A stretch of DNA of 64,000 bases. It comes from Daphnia carinata (taxonomy: Eukaryota > Arthropoda > Branchiopoda > Diplostraca > Daphniidae). How positions within the stretch are numbered: position 1 is the first letter of the stretch; each line of letters opens with the position of its first letter. The notes below the pieces were generated by a model that ran no database searches, was not told the origin of the DNA, and saw only the letters and a program-made list of their open reading frames with translations. Positions 1-8,788 of the stretch are shown piece by piece. The translations under genes were made by a program, and so were the position numbers. The DNA is taken from positions 2,700,501-2,764,500 of the forward strand of contig NC_081331.1 of the NCBI RefSeq assembly GCF_022539665.2, given 5' to 3'.

Positions 1-567
1 CTTTTTATTTTGTTTCATTTTTAAAACTGTCTGATTTAATGAAAAAACTAATAATTTCTTCATTCAGTACATTCTACTCACGACCAGTTCGTTTTTACTT
101 AGAATGGATATTTCAAGAGTCACTCATTGCCGGGCTCACTGCCGGATAGTACCGGCGCGTTGCATTAAACAATGTTTTTAATTTTTGGTTCTCTACTTTA
201 ATAGCATCTTCTGGTAGGGAACCGGTCAATGAGTAACTCTTAAAAGCGGGCCGAATCACGCGTAAACAGCACTAACTCTTAAAATGGGTTACGATTTTTC
301 GTGTCGGCTTGTCCACAGGCAGTTCGGCGCAGTGTAGCGAAGACAGTGCCATCTGCGAAATTTAAGGCAAGCTGCTTCGTTACATTGCCGTGCTGTTCTG
401 ATTGACAACACAAATACCTAACTGACTATCAATCACCACTAACCACCCCGTGAAAGCGAATTTAATACATTATCAGTTTCGGTAAGCTCAATTATTTGCA
501 ATTAAGTATCACGAGATTGGCACACTAAAATGAATAACATCCCCTTTTGTATTGTGTCAGCAGAGGT
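1..567. other. 5' flank of first N-acetyltransferase gene
   Basis: I see no coding exon here. The stretch is ordinary mixed-composition DNA that ends in a possible splice acceptor (tgtgtcag at about 553-560) a few bases before the start codon at 568. The first coding exon may therefore be preceded by an untranslated exon outside or within this stretch. No clear TATA box was found. Confidence 0.4.
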
Positions 568-1218
568 ATGGATGAATATACAATTTCTGCACCCAATGAA
601 ACTCATTATGAAGCTATTGGAAATTTCCTTTTTCAAGATTATTTACAACGTGAGAGATGCTGTGTTACTTCTGGGTTATCTGCTGAAATGGCAGAAGCAG
701 GTCTTGATTTGACAAGCAACACTGTTGATGAGATAATCGGTGCCCTACAGGAAGGTTTAACCCTCATTGCTGCAGACAGCAAGGACCCAGGAACAATAGT
801 TGGCGTAGCCATAAATGTGAAAGCCAAGGATGACACTGAATTTGACAGCTCTAAGCTTTCTAAAAGCAGACAAGCTATTATAAAGTTCGTTAAACAACTC
901 AAGGAGGGGCACGATATTACCACAGAATGTGGTGGTCAAGGTTTCTATTTATGGATGCTTGGTGTAAGGGAGATTCACTGTCGAAAAGGAATTGCTAGGA
1001 GATTGACTGAGAAATCAATTGAATTGGCTCGTCAGAAGAACATGTCATTCATCAGCAGTATTGCTTCCTGTGCTGAAACCGTGCACCTGTGTGAAAATAT
1101 GGGTTTTGAAACAAAATCTGAGATGAAATTTCAAGATTTTTTTTTGGATAACCATATGCCTGGATTTCCTCACGCAACATCTTTAGACAAAGCAAGATTT
1201 ACGGTAAAAAAATTGTAA
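568..1218 (+). CDS. Arylalkylamine N-acetyltransferase-like protein (GNAT family), intronless
   Basis: A single open exon of 216 aa starting at the ATG at 568. Upstream codons in frame contain no other ATG, and this start aligns with that of the paralogue at 8085. The protein has the layout of insect/crustacean aaNAT (dopamine N-acetyltransferase-like) GNAT enzymes: an N-terminal helix with LQRERCCVTSGL, a central strand TLIAADSKDPGTIVGVAIN, and an acetyl-CoA loop around CRKGIARRLTEKSIELAR, followed by the C-terminal CENMGFET segment. The family transfers acetyl from acetyl-CoA to amines such as dopamine or serotonin (cuticle sclerotization, amine inactivation); the substrate cannot be read here. 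The motif usually written R/QxxGxG/A is only partly kept (Cys replaces R/Q, followed by KGIA). There is no signal peptide, so it is probably cytosolic. The paralogue at 8085 has an intron where this copy has none. Confidence 0.8.
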   Translation: MDEYTISAPNETHYEAIGNFLFQDYLQRERCCVTSGLSAEMAEAGLDLTSNTVDEIIGALQEGLTLIAADSKDPGTIVGVAINVKAKDDTEFDSSKLSKSRQAIIKFVKQLKEGHDITTECGGQGFYLWMLGVREIHCRKGIARRLTEKSIELARQKNMSFISSIASCAETVHLCENMGFETKSEMKFQDFFLDNHMPGFPHATSLDKARFTVKKL

Positions 1219-1319
1219 GCCAGTTATCGTTATTTAGGATACAAATTTGTGGATGAATGTCAGTGTACGAAATATATTTTAAATGTGAGAAGATTTCATC
1301 CGTGGTAATAATTTCGTTA

Positions 1320-1680
1320 CATTTAACGTCTATGGCAATCCGTTTTACCCCCCAAAAAAAACTAAATAAATATCGGCCTTTTTTTTCTATTTCACTGCTA
1401 TCTATGGCAATCCATTTTACCCACCCCCAAAAAAAAGCGCCCTTTTTTTCTATTGCACTGCTACCGCCATCTAACGGTGGGTAACAGTAAAACAGAAAGT
1501 AAGGCCAATATTTTTTTTTTTGGGGGGGGGGGGTAAAACGGATTGCCATATATTGCATCAGATTTACCCATTCGCCAACCCAAGTGCGCATATATGGCAA
1601 TCCGTTTTACCCAAAAAAAAAAAAAAAAAATTTTGACCTTTTTTTTCTTTTTTACAGCTATAGCCATCTATCGGCCAGAT
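1320..1680. repeat. Cluster of MITE-like short repeats with homopolymer centres
   Basis: The motif ggcaatccgttttacc occurs at about 1334, 1406 (one mismatch) and 1597 on the plus strand and in reverse complement at about 1532-1547. Each copy is followed by C and A runs and then a shared tail resembling ggcc-T-run-ctatttcactgctat. The flanking sequence at 1550-1596 (tgcatcagatttaccc... cccaagtgcgca) matches the flank of the copy at 7513 in reverse complement. These are therefore copies of one dispersed element, not a simple microsatellite. Confidence 0.7.
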
Positions 1681-2300
1681 TCCTACTTAATTTTCTAAAT
1701 ACAACTTTACGAATTCTAGCCATATAAATATATAATTTTTTTAATTAATAACTTTATTTCATTAAAATATAACGATACAATAATTATTTTGTTATATTCT
1801 ACTTACTTAACTTCATTATTATTACTATAAACTATTAACTTTCCATTTTGTGTTGTAGCAATTATAACGAATGTAATTCTAATAGCAATGAGAATAATTG
1901 CTTGTTTTAGGTATAAATAATATGTTTGAGTAATATAAAGTCATTATTGGTTGTTGCGATGTGAAAATAATACACAATGACGTCTTTATATTACTCAAAC
2001 ATATTAATTTTCTTAAGTTAAATTATCATTTGGATAAGTACTTTAAATGTTTAAAAACATTTAGTTTATGGCGGATAAAATTTCTCGTAATGACTTTTGC
2101 GTCCACAAGAGGCGCCTTAAACCGTGGCTCATCGGACAGTTTTTTTTCAGGCATATTTTTAGATTGGCTTAACGCGTGTAGTCTGCTGTCTACCTTTACT
2201 CGCTAGATTTTACTTCTTGACCTCTCTATATAATCTTATTTGTTTCATTCTGTTCTACATTTTTTCTGTCCAGGGTCACAAGGTAAGTGTTTTCTTGTAT
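1681..2300. other. AT-rich spacer
   Basis: Very AT-rich sequence without a convincing exon. A short direct/inverted similarity (gtttgagtaatataaag at about 1924 and its reverse complement at about 1988) is visible. The far end may hold eroded 5' exons of the vasa-like pseudogene, but I could not align any. Confidence 0.4.
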
Positions 2301-2309
2301 TCCTAGTGT

Positions 2310-4290
2310 GATTACTTTAAACTATGGTTTTGTTTAACAGTGTGAAGGACATTTTGCAAGAGTGTCCACAAGCTGGTGGGGGCGGCGGTAGTGGTCCGTT
2401 GACGTCACAAAGTAAGATGAAAATATCGAAACATGTGTTCGAACTTAACTTCTTGGTGCTTTTCATAGTATGGGGAAGGGGGACATTTCTCGAAGGATTG
2501 TCCACAAGAGGGTCGCGGCGGTGGTGGAAGTCGTACCTGCCATGAGATAAACAAAAAACAAAAAAAAAACATCATTTTTAGTGCTCATTTTTAACGAAGA
2601 AGAGGGCAATATAGCAAGGGATTTTCCTCAAGGAGGAAGCGTTGGTGGCAACAATTGTTACGATGTAAACATCAATTATATCTTTACAAAAATATTTCAT
2701 GTTCCAGTGTTCATTGTTTTACTCCTAGTGTAATGAAGCTGACCACACCTCGAAAGGCTGGCCGAATCTCTTCAGTGAATTGACGGAAGATGCAAAGCCA
2801 CATGAGCAATACATTCCAGAAGCTGTGACATGCTATGAAAAGGAACTGCTTAAGGGCATTGTCTATGTGGGAACGCTTTATTCCGGAACGCTTTGTCTAT
2901 GACGGGAAAGTCGTCCTCCATGTAAGCCATTTCTCGAAACTGTATTTTAAAAAAAATATCTATTGTGTTTGCTTTAGGCTACAGGAAAAGATGTACTTCA
3001 ATACATAACATCATTCGAAGAAGCCGGCCTGCACCAACTACTACTTCAAAACATTAAGAATTCTGGCTACATAAAACCAACACCTGTTCAGAAAGCTTCA
3101 GTTGTAGTTATTCTTGCCAAAAGAGGTTTAATTGCTTGTGCGGTCACGGGCACCGGAAAACGGTAATCCAACTAATTAACGCTGTATAATTTTGAAACCT
3201 TGATGCCCTCGTACTGACTTGATTCGAATGGGTCGGTGTGAACTGGGTAAGTTGAAGTAAAAGTAATTTTGAGTGGGCACGCCGATGATTGCGACTACTA
3301 AAAGGTCCAATTGCATCTAAGATACTCAACAAACCCTTCGTGATATTCGTTGATTAAGTCATCTAAAATTTTACATTTTTTCATGCAGGCGGCGTACTTG
3401 GTACCGGCTATGAACATATTGTTAGAACAAGGTGTTGTTGGTGCGCCTCATGCCATGGGGCAAAAGCCAGAAGTTGTAATTGTCGCACCTACTCGTGAGT
3501 TGGCCATTCAAATTCATCGCGAGGCGTGTAAATTCTCCTACAGTTCGGTTTTAAAGTACGTGATTATATATGGAGGAACTCTCACGAGCCATCAGCGATC
3601 AAATCTTCAAGCTGGGTGCAATATTTTTGTCGCGACCGCGGGGCGATTCAATGATTTTCTCGACCGTGAAGTATTTGACTTCTCGGGAGTCAGGTTTTAA
3701 ATTTTGGACGAATCTGATCGAATGCTTGATGGGTTTCGGTCCCAATGTTGAAAAAATTGTCAATCATCCAACGATGCATCCGAAAGTATGTCCTCGATGG
3801 CTTCCAAGTATGAGATTTGACTGATGTAATACTATTTGTTTCTCTGGAGGGAATCCGTCGTGTTTGTATGTTTTCGGCTACATTCCCAGATGAAGTGCAA
3901 GAGCTGGCTGCGACGTACATGGAAGACTACATATTCGTCAAAACAGGCATTGTCGGTGGCACCAATCCGGGTGTTGAACAGCTGTTTTTTCAGTGCTCGA
4001 AAAGAGATAAGAGAGCTAAGCTGATCGAAGTTTTTCAAGATCTCGTTGGTGCCAAGACTGTCTTTTTTGTCAACAGCAAAAAGACCGCGGATTTCGTCGC
4101 TGCATTCTCGTGCAATAACAACTTACAAGTAAGAATCAAAACTGTTGGAATTGGGCAAAGTGTCTTAACTTAAAATGTCTAGTCTTACCAGCATCCATGG
4201 TGAGCGTAAACGAAAATCGTAAATGTCTCTTCTGAAGCTTCTGACAGAAGAATATGCTCGATCAACTCACGAATCATGTAAGGTATGAAC
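2310..4290 (+). pseudogene. vasa-like DEAD-box RNA helicase pseudogene (unprocessed)
   Basis: Four degenerate CCHC zinc-knuckle exons come first: GHFAR...CPQAGGGGG near 2345 (broken by a frameshift), GHFSKDCPQEGRGGGG near 2485 (first Cys changed to Tyr), NIARDFPQGGSVGGN near 2605, and CNEADH near 2730. They are followed by helicase-core pieces: SGYIKPTPVQK (Q motif, 3063-3095), a damaged Walker A (TGTGKR), APTRELAIQIH (motif Ia, 3486), ATAGRF, LDESDRMLDGF in place of DEAD (about 3703), MFSATFP (motif III, 3868), and TSIHGE (motif V region, 4185). Stops, frameshifts and altered catalytic residues (DEAD to DESD, GKT to GKR) show it cannot make an active helicase. Splice-like borders between the knuckles show it arose by DNA duplication rather than retrotransposition. 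Vasa is the germline DEAD-box protein; crustacean Vasa commonly carries N-terminal CCHC knuckles. Confidence 0.85.
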
Positions 4291-4339
4291 TATATATATG
4301 AATTAAAGTTTTTATGCCTAATGGTGTTTTACTGTCTTA

Positions 4340-5060
4340 TTATAGATGAACAATAAATTTTGATCTGAAAAGGTTTCTTGTTTGGGGCAAGGTCCTGAAT
4401 AAATTATTATGTTTGGATACACTACATGGAATTTCCATACTTTCATTCAGATTCTCATTTAAAAACGGTATTAAATTTTTCATAAATTGAAGTGCATATC
4501 TGGGCTCCCTTCCTTTCCGTAGCCCCGTTTCCCCTTGACTCGTAATAAGCCCGTAGGGGGTCATGCCCCTACTGTACGGTATATATAAAAATAACATATA
4601 CCGAGGTTTGGAGGGCTCTGGCCGGAAAGGGGACGTGGGGTGCCGCTTCGTCCGATGATGTGTTCACGGAGGGTGACGTGGCTGCCCACAAATCCGAACT
4701 AAAGGTTAATCGCTCCTGTAAAAATGTTCCAAATCTTCAGCTCTTCTTCCGGCTTCTCTTAGCCAATCACCGGGTAATCTCCCCGGTGGGTCAACAAGGC
4801 AGTGTCTCCCCCTGCCTGGGTTGACGGCAACTTTTGAAAGGGCTATTGTGCCTTTTTAAAGTTGCAAAAATAATTCTAATGTGCAGAGAATTGTCAATAA
4901 ATTTTTTTTTATAAAATATTTTTTCCAAAATTTGTTTCTTTCATTGTCTGTTTTCGCTGTGTTCACACATTATATTTGTCAACTTTGATGGTAAGCATTG
5001 CTTCCATTGGTTTATCATTCATCTGTAAGTGTTCAATTATTATTTGATACACTCTTTGAA
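4340..5060. repeat. Left arm of ~2-kb inverted repeat
   Basis: This is the reverse complement of 5560-6320. Positions 4491-4981 pair with 5690-6180 with a constant coordinate sum of 10671, meaning no net indel over about 490 bp, and the stretches I compared by eye are identical. The outer part (4340-4490) and inner part (4982-5060) are clearly homologous but diverged, with indels. The core contains its own small palindrome, gtagggggtcatgcccctac, near 4553. No coding frame is evident. It looks like a dispersed element with a tRNA-like head at 5140-5205. Confidence 0.85.
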
Positions 5061-5139
5061 TTCTTCAACTTAGATTCAAGGAACGACGTGTAATACCTGT
5101 ATATTATCTGAAGTAATTTTGTATATGTATTTAATTTTA

Positions 5140-5205
5140 CTCGTATGGGAATCGATCCCCAGACATTCAGCGTGTAACGCCGATGCTCTAACATTGAGCC
5201 ACGAG
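5140..5205 (-). other. tRNA-like sequence (Val, TAC-type anticodon), likely SINE head or pseudogene
   Basis: On the minus strand there is a tRNA-like fold: an A-box-like ggctcaatgttagagc with a GCTC/GAGC D stem, an anticodon loop gttacac giving TAC, and a B-box-like ggggatcgattccc. The 5' and 3' ends pair as CTCG/CGAG, but the acceptor stem is short and mismatched. It sits at the inner boundary of the left inverted-repeat arm, in the same relation as the tRNA-like sequence at 5494 to the right arm. I read it as the tRNA-derived head of a repeat rather than a working tRNA gene. Confidence 0.6.
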
Positions 5206-5306
5206 ATATATACAAATTTTTCATTATCGCATATCATATGTTATCGTCTAGGATGTTTATGCAGTCCTTCACAACTATATGTTTATTTGTCTATTGCTTT
5301 CACAAG

Positions 5307-5372
5307 GTCCATGGCTTTGTGGTAGAGTCTTTAGCTGCAATATCTGTTACCCTGGGTTCAAACCTCAGTAGA
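5307..5372 (+). other. tRNA-like sequence (Cys, GCA-type) in centre of inverted repeat
   Basis: The stretch contains tggctttgtggtagagt (A-box-like), a loop with tgcaa and ctgggttcaaacc (B-box-like). The anticodon stem pairs poorly, so it is a degenerate tRNA-like sequence. The symmetry centre of the palindrome core (about 5335.5) falls inside it. Confidence 0.5.
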
Positions 5373-5493
5373 TGTTTAAAAATGAAGCAGAAAATATATA
5401 GAAAAGAATATTCCAGTTTTGCATTTCAGTTTTATTCTAAGTGTAAATGCAAGTCCGCAAGTGACTAGAAAAAAGCCAACTCGACATTATATG

Positions 5494-5557
5494 ATCCATG
5501 GCTCATTGGTAGAGCATCGGCGCGGTACGCCGAACATCCAGGGTTCGATCTCTGGAT
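5494..5557 (+). other. tRNA-like sequence at inner edge of right inverted-repeat arm
   Basis: The sequence tggctcattggtagagc is a clear A box, and gggttcgatctct resembles a B box. The ends pair as ATCCA/TGGAT. The anticodon stem CGGC/GCCG closes a loop gcggtac that lacks the universal U33, so it is not a normal tRNA. It mirrors the minus-strand tRNA-like sequence at 5140-5205. Confidence 0.6.
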
Positions 5558-6320
5558 AATAACTGAATGCTTATAAATAAACAATAAACCAATGGAAACA
5601 ATACTTACCATCAAACTTGGCAAAATGCTTCCCATCAAAGGTGTCAAAAACAATAATGGTGAATTGAGCAAGCTAAATAAAAAAAAAGTTGACAAATATA
5701 ATGTGTGAACACAGCGAAAACAGACAATGAAAGAAACAAATTTTGGAAAAAATATTTTATAAAAAAAAATTTATTGACAATTCTCTGCACATTAGAATTA
5801 TTTTTGCAACTTTAAAAAGGCACAATAGCCCTTTCAAAAGTTGCCGTCAACCCAGGCAGGGGGAGACACTGCCTTGTTGACCCACCGGGGAGATTACCCG
5901 GTGATTGGCTAAGAGAAGCCGGAAGAAGAGCTGAAGATTTGGAACATTTTTACAGGAGCGATTAACCTTTAGTTCGGATTTGTGGGCAGCCACGTCACCC
6001 TCCGTGAACACATCATCGGACGAAGCGGCACCCCACGTCCCCTTTCCGGCCAGAGCCCTCCAAACCTCGGTATATGTTATTTTTATATATACCGTACAGT
6101 AGGGGCATGACCCCCTACGGGCTTATTACGAGTCAAGGGGAAACGGGGCTACGGAAAGGAAGGGAGCCCAGATATGCACTTCAATTTTTTAAATATCAAA
6201 TACCGTCTCGGGAATCCGAATGAAGTTTAGAAATGTCATGTCATCCATCCAATCATTACAATTTATTCAGTGTCTTGCCCCAACCAAGAATCTTTTCAGA
6301 TCCAATGTTACTATTAACCT
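5550..6320. repeat. Right arm of ~2-kb inverted repeat
   Basis: Mirror of 4340-5060. The core 5690-6180 is apparently identical to the reverse complement of 4491-4981. The arm has an extra ~70 bp near 5615-5690 that the left arm lacks, and its outer end (6185-6320) is diverged (for example tttattcagtgtcttgcccc against the left-arm counterpart). Divergence on both sides of an identical core points to gene conversion or copying between the arms. Confidence 0.85.
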
Positions 6321-7467
6321 ATATTGAGAAAAGAAAAACAACACCATTAAGCATATCAATTGTTGCTCATGTAACTTACATGACTCACACATTCAACTTC
6401 TGGTGGAAGCTTGGGAAATGACATACAAATTGCAGATGAACATCATTGTATAAGGCTCTTGAATGATAAACTAGCACCTGTAGAATGTTGCATTGTTGAT
6501 AGTTGTGTTCCCAGTATATGAAAATCCTTTCTTATTGGATAATTTTTTTTTTGTAGATTAGACATGGTAGGCAAAAAAGAGGAGAATGCTCCATCATAAA
6601 TTCAAAATGATTTGAAGAAAATTCTTTTCATACCTAAAAAGTCCATGTATGATGTGCATCGATGCAATGGCAGTGAAGTGAAACATCTTTAGGGCCCTTT
6701 AAGTACCCAGTTTGACCAACACTCTGAATGTAAAGGACAAGTTGTTCTTTAGCCAGACAAGCAGATTATTTGAGGCTTTTAGCTGGGACAGAACTATAAA
6801 GGATTGTTGTTGTACCAGATTCATTAACACAAGATGATACTTCTCATTAGACAATTTGCATTACCCTATTACTTTACCTCATACCTTAACGGTAATGTAC
6901 TCTCAGTGTTTTTTTTCAACTACAAGCTGACTCTTCCATCCTGTAACACTTCCAGACTTGACTTGATCCCCGGCCAAAATTCTGTGAATGCAAAATAATA
7001 GCATTAAAAATACTTTTTCGATAGACAAAAAACCAAGAAGTACCTAATCCATGTTTGATGTTGAACTCATGCCATTTCTGGGTTTCTGTACCACACCCAT
7101 TTTCAACAGTCTTTACGGTAATATTAATCAAAGCCACATGTACCACTATGAAATGGATGTTGAAAAGCATAAAAAAACCTGTTGAGATGGATATCAGGAG
7201 AATCAGATAGATCTCAATCAACTTCAGTTATTATTTTCCCTATAGTAATTAGTGACATAGCATAATAGATATACCTGCCTCAATTCAGAACCATAGACCA
7301 ACGGAGAAGAACACAGAAATGTAGCTGTGAAGGGAGATCACTTTAAAACACAGAATCAGGAATAGATCATCTAAGAGTAGACCTAAAATGCAAAGACAAA
7401 AATATTGGGCATAATTGCAGTTTACCAAACATAGTAGCAAAACAAAATAATTATCAAAGAAAAACAT
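6321..7467. other. AT-rich stretch without recognisable gene
   Basis: I searched both strands and found only short open frames with many stops between them. No exon with family resemblance was seen. It probably contains old transposon debris between the inverted repeat and the second acetyltransferase gene. Confidence 0.4.
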
Positions 7468-7512
7468 ATGCACACTTGGGTTACCAAAATGGGTAAGTTT
7501 GATGCAATATAT

Positions 7513-7603
7513 GGTAATCCGTTTTACCGGCCGGTAGATGGCGATAGCAGTGAAACAGATGAAAAGGCCGATATTTTTTTTTGGGGGGGTAAAACGGATT
7601 ACC
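7513..7603. mobile_element. 91-bp MITE-like element with perfect 16-bp terminal inverted repeats
   Basis: It begins ggtaatccgttttacc (7513-7528) and ends with its exact reverse complement (7588-7603). The interior contains gatagcagtgaaacagatg and a T-run/G-run, which is the same tail seen in reverse complement in the cluster at 1320-1680. It is too short to code for anything and so would be non-autonomous. No clear target-site duplication was recognised. Confidence 0.65.
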
Positions 7604-8084
7604 TTAAACGTCTGGATTTTCGTCTGCTGTTATTCAGAAACAATTCTAGGGGGCTATTTGTGAACTCCAGTTCACAAACCAAAACAGTTGGTTGAGAAAA
7701 ATCACCATTTGTTTATTGGATTTTATTTGTTTTGTTTTTTTTTCTTCTGATTTTAAGTTTTCTTTTTTTTTGCTCAAAGCGCTCCACATGAACACTTTGT
7801 ATCGAAAAGCATGTTAAAAAAGAAATAATTTGGTAAAGTACAGATAAATACCGGCGACGGATACAGCTTCTTATCATTTGAATTGTTGTTCTATGGTTGC
7901 ATGGAAACAGCAGTTTCTGTGATTGGAACGCAGTGGGCGGAGAAAGCTTCTTTATTTGATTCATCTTTTCCTGTTCGGTCAAACGCGAGGGTTTAGAAAG
8001 TCAGTGTCCTCAGTCGCGTCCAGTTGCCCGTTCTTCTTGGGGTAGTTCAACTCCACGGAGGAAGTAGGTCGTCACGTTTCAACA

Positions 8085-8788
8085 ATGGAAACTTGTTTAG
8101 CCATCGAGCCTTTGTCTGAGAACCGTCACCAAGAATTTATCCAATTCATTTATCGTGAATTCTTTCCTCGTGAACCGTTAGCTTTGGCTTCCGGTTTGGC
8201 AGGCAAAACTAATCCGAAAACAATCGAAACATTTATACAATGGATGAAACAAGGCGTCTCCCTCGTCGCTATTGATTCGCAATCCAATCAGATAGTGGCC
8301 GGTGCTTTGAACTGTTTCTTAAATAAATCAGAACTCCTATTCGACAATGACTACAGTTGCATGGAGGAAGAAGATTCTTCTATCTGGAGGTTTCTTGATC
8401 ACCTTGAAACTGGTTACGATGTGTTCCAGCAATTTCAAGTCGATCGTGGAATGGAATTGGTGTTCCTTTGCGTCCATGAAGCGTACACTGGCCTAGGATT
8501 GGCGCGACGATTAACGGAAGAAACCATTGCGACGGCCCGTCGGCTTGAAATACCATTCATCAAAAGCAATCCGTCCACTCCTGGTAGATATAAAAATGCA
8601 AACTTGAATTTTGAAAAAGAAATTCATTCATTACTATTATTTGAATAGTTACTTGCCATCTTTTCGAATCTCTCGGCTTTGAGACGATCAACGAGATGAA
8701 GTTGGTCGATTATCAGGTGGAGGGCAAATCCGTTTTCCGGAACGCCAGGCCAGAAGATATAACTCGACTCTGCATCAAGAAAATGTAG
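8085..8788 (+). CDS. Arylalkylamine N-acetyltransferase-like protein (GNAT family), two exons
   Basis: Exons 8085-8583 and 8649-8788 are joined across a 65-bp GT-AG intron, giving 212 aa. Reading through the intron would give a false C-terminus; with splicing the protein continues TCHLFESLGFETINEMK, which aligns with CENMGFETKSEMK of the gene at 568. Features in order: N-terminal YREFFPREPLALASGL, strand SLVAIDSQSNQIVAGAL, acetyl-CoA loop YTGLGLARRLTEETIATAR, and a C-terminus ending in IKKM. This is the aaNAT-type fold that acetylates arylalkylamines with acetyl-CoA; the exact amine is unknown. It has no signal peptide. It and the first gene are diverged paralogues in the same orientation about 7 kb apart. 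A polyadenylation signal AATAAA lies at about 8957. Confidence 0.85.

Noticed and set aside
3144-3332. Independent small minus-strand gene inside the vasa-like pseudogene
   Set aside because: It falls in an intron-like gap of the pseudogene and has no start context or similarity.
5140-5557. Functional tRNA-Val, tRNA-Cys and tRNA-Thr genes
   Set aside because: Acceptor or anticodon stems are mismatched and one loop lacks U33; the positions at inverted-repeat boundaries fit repeat heads better.
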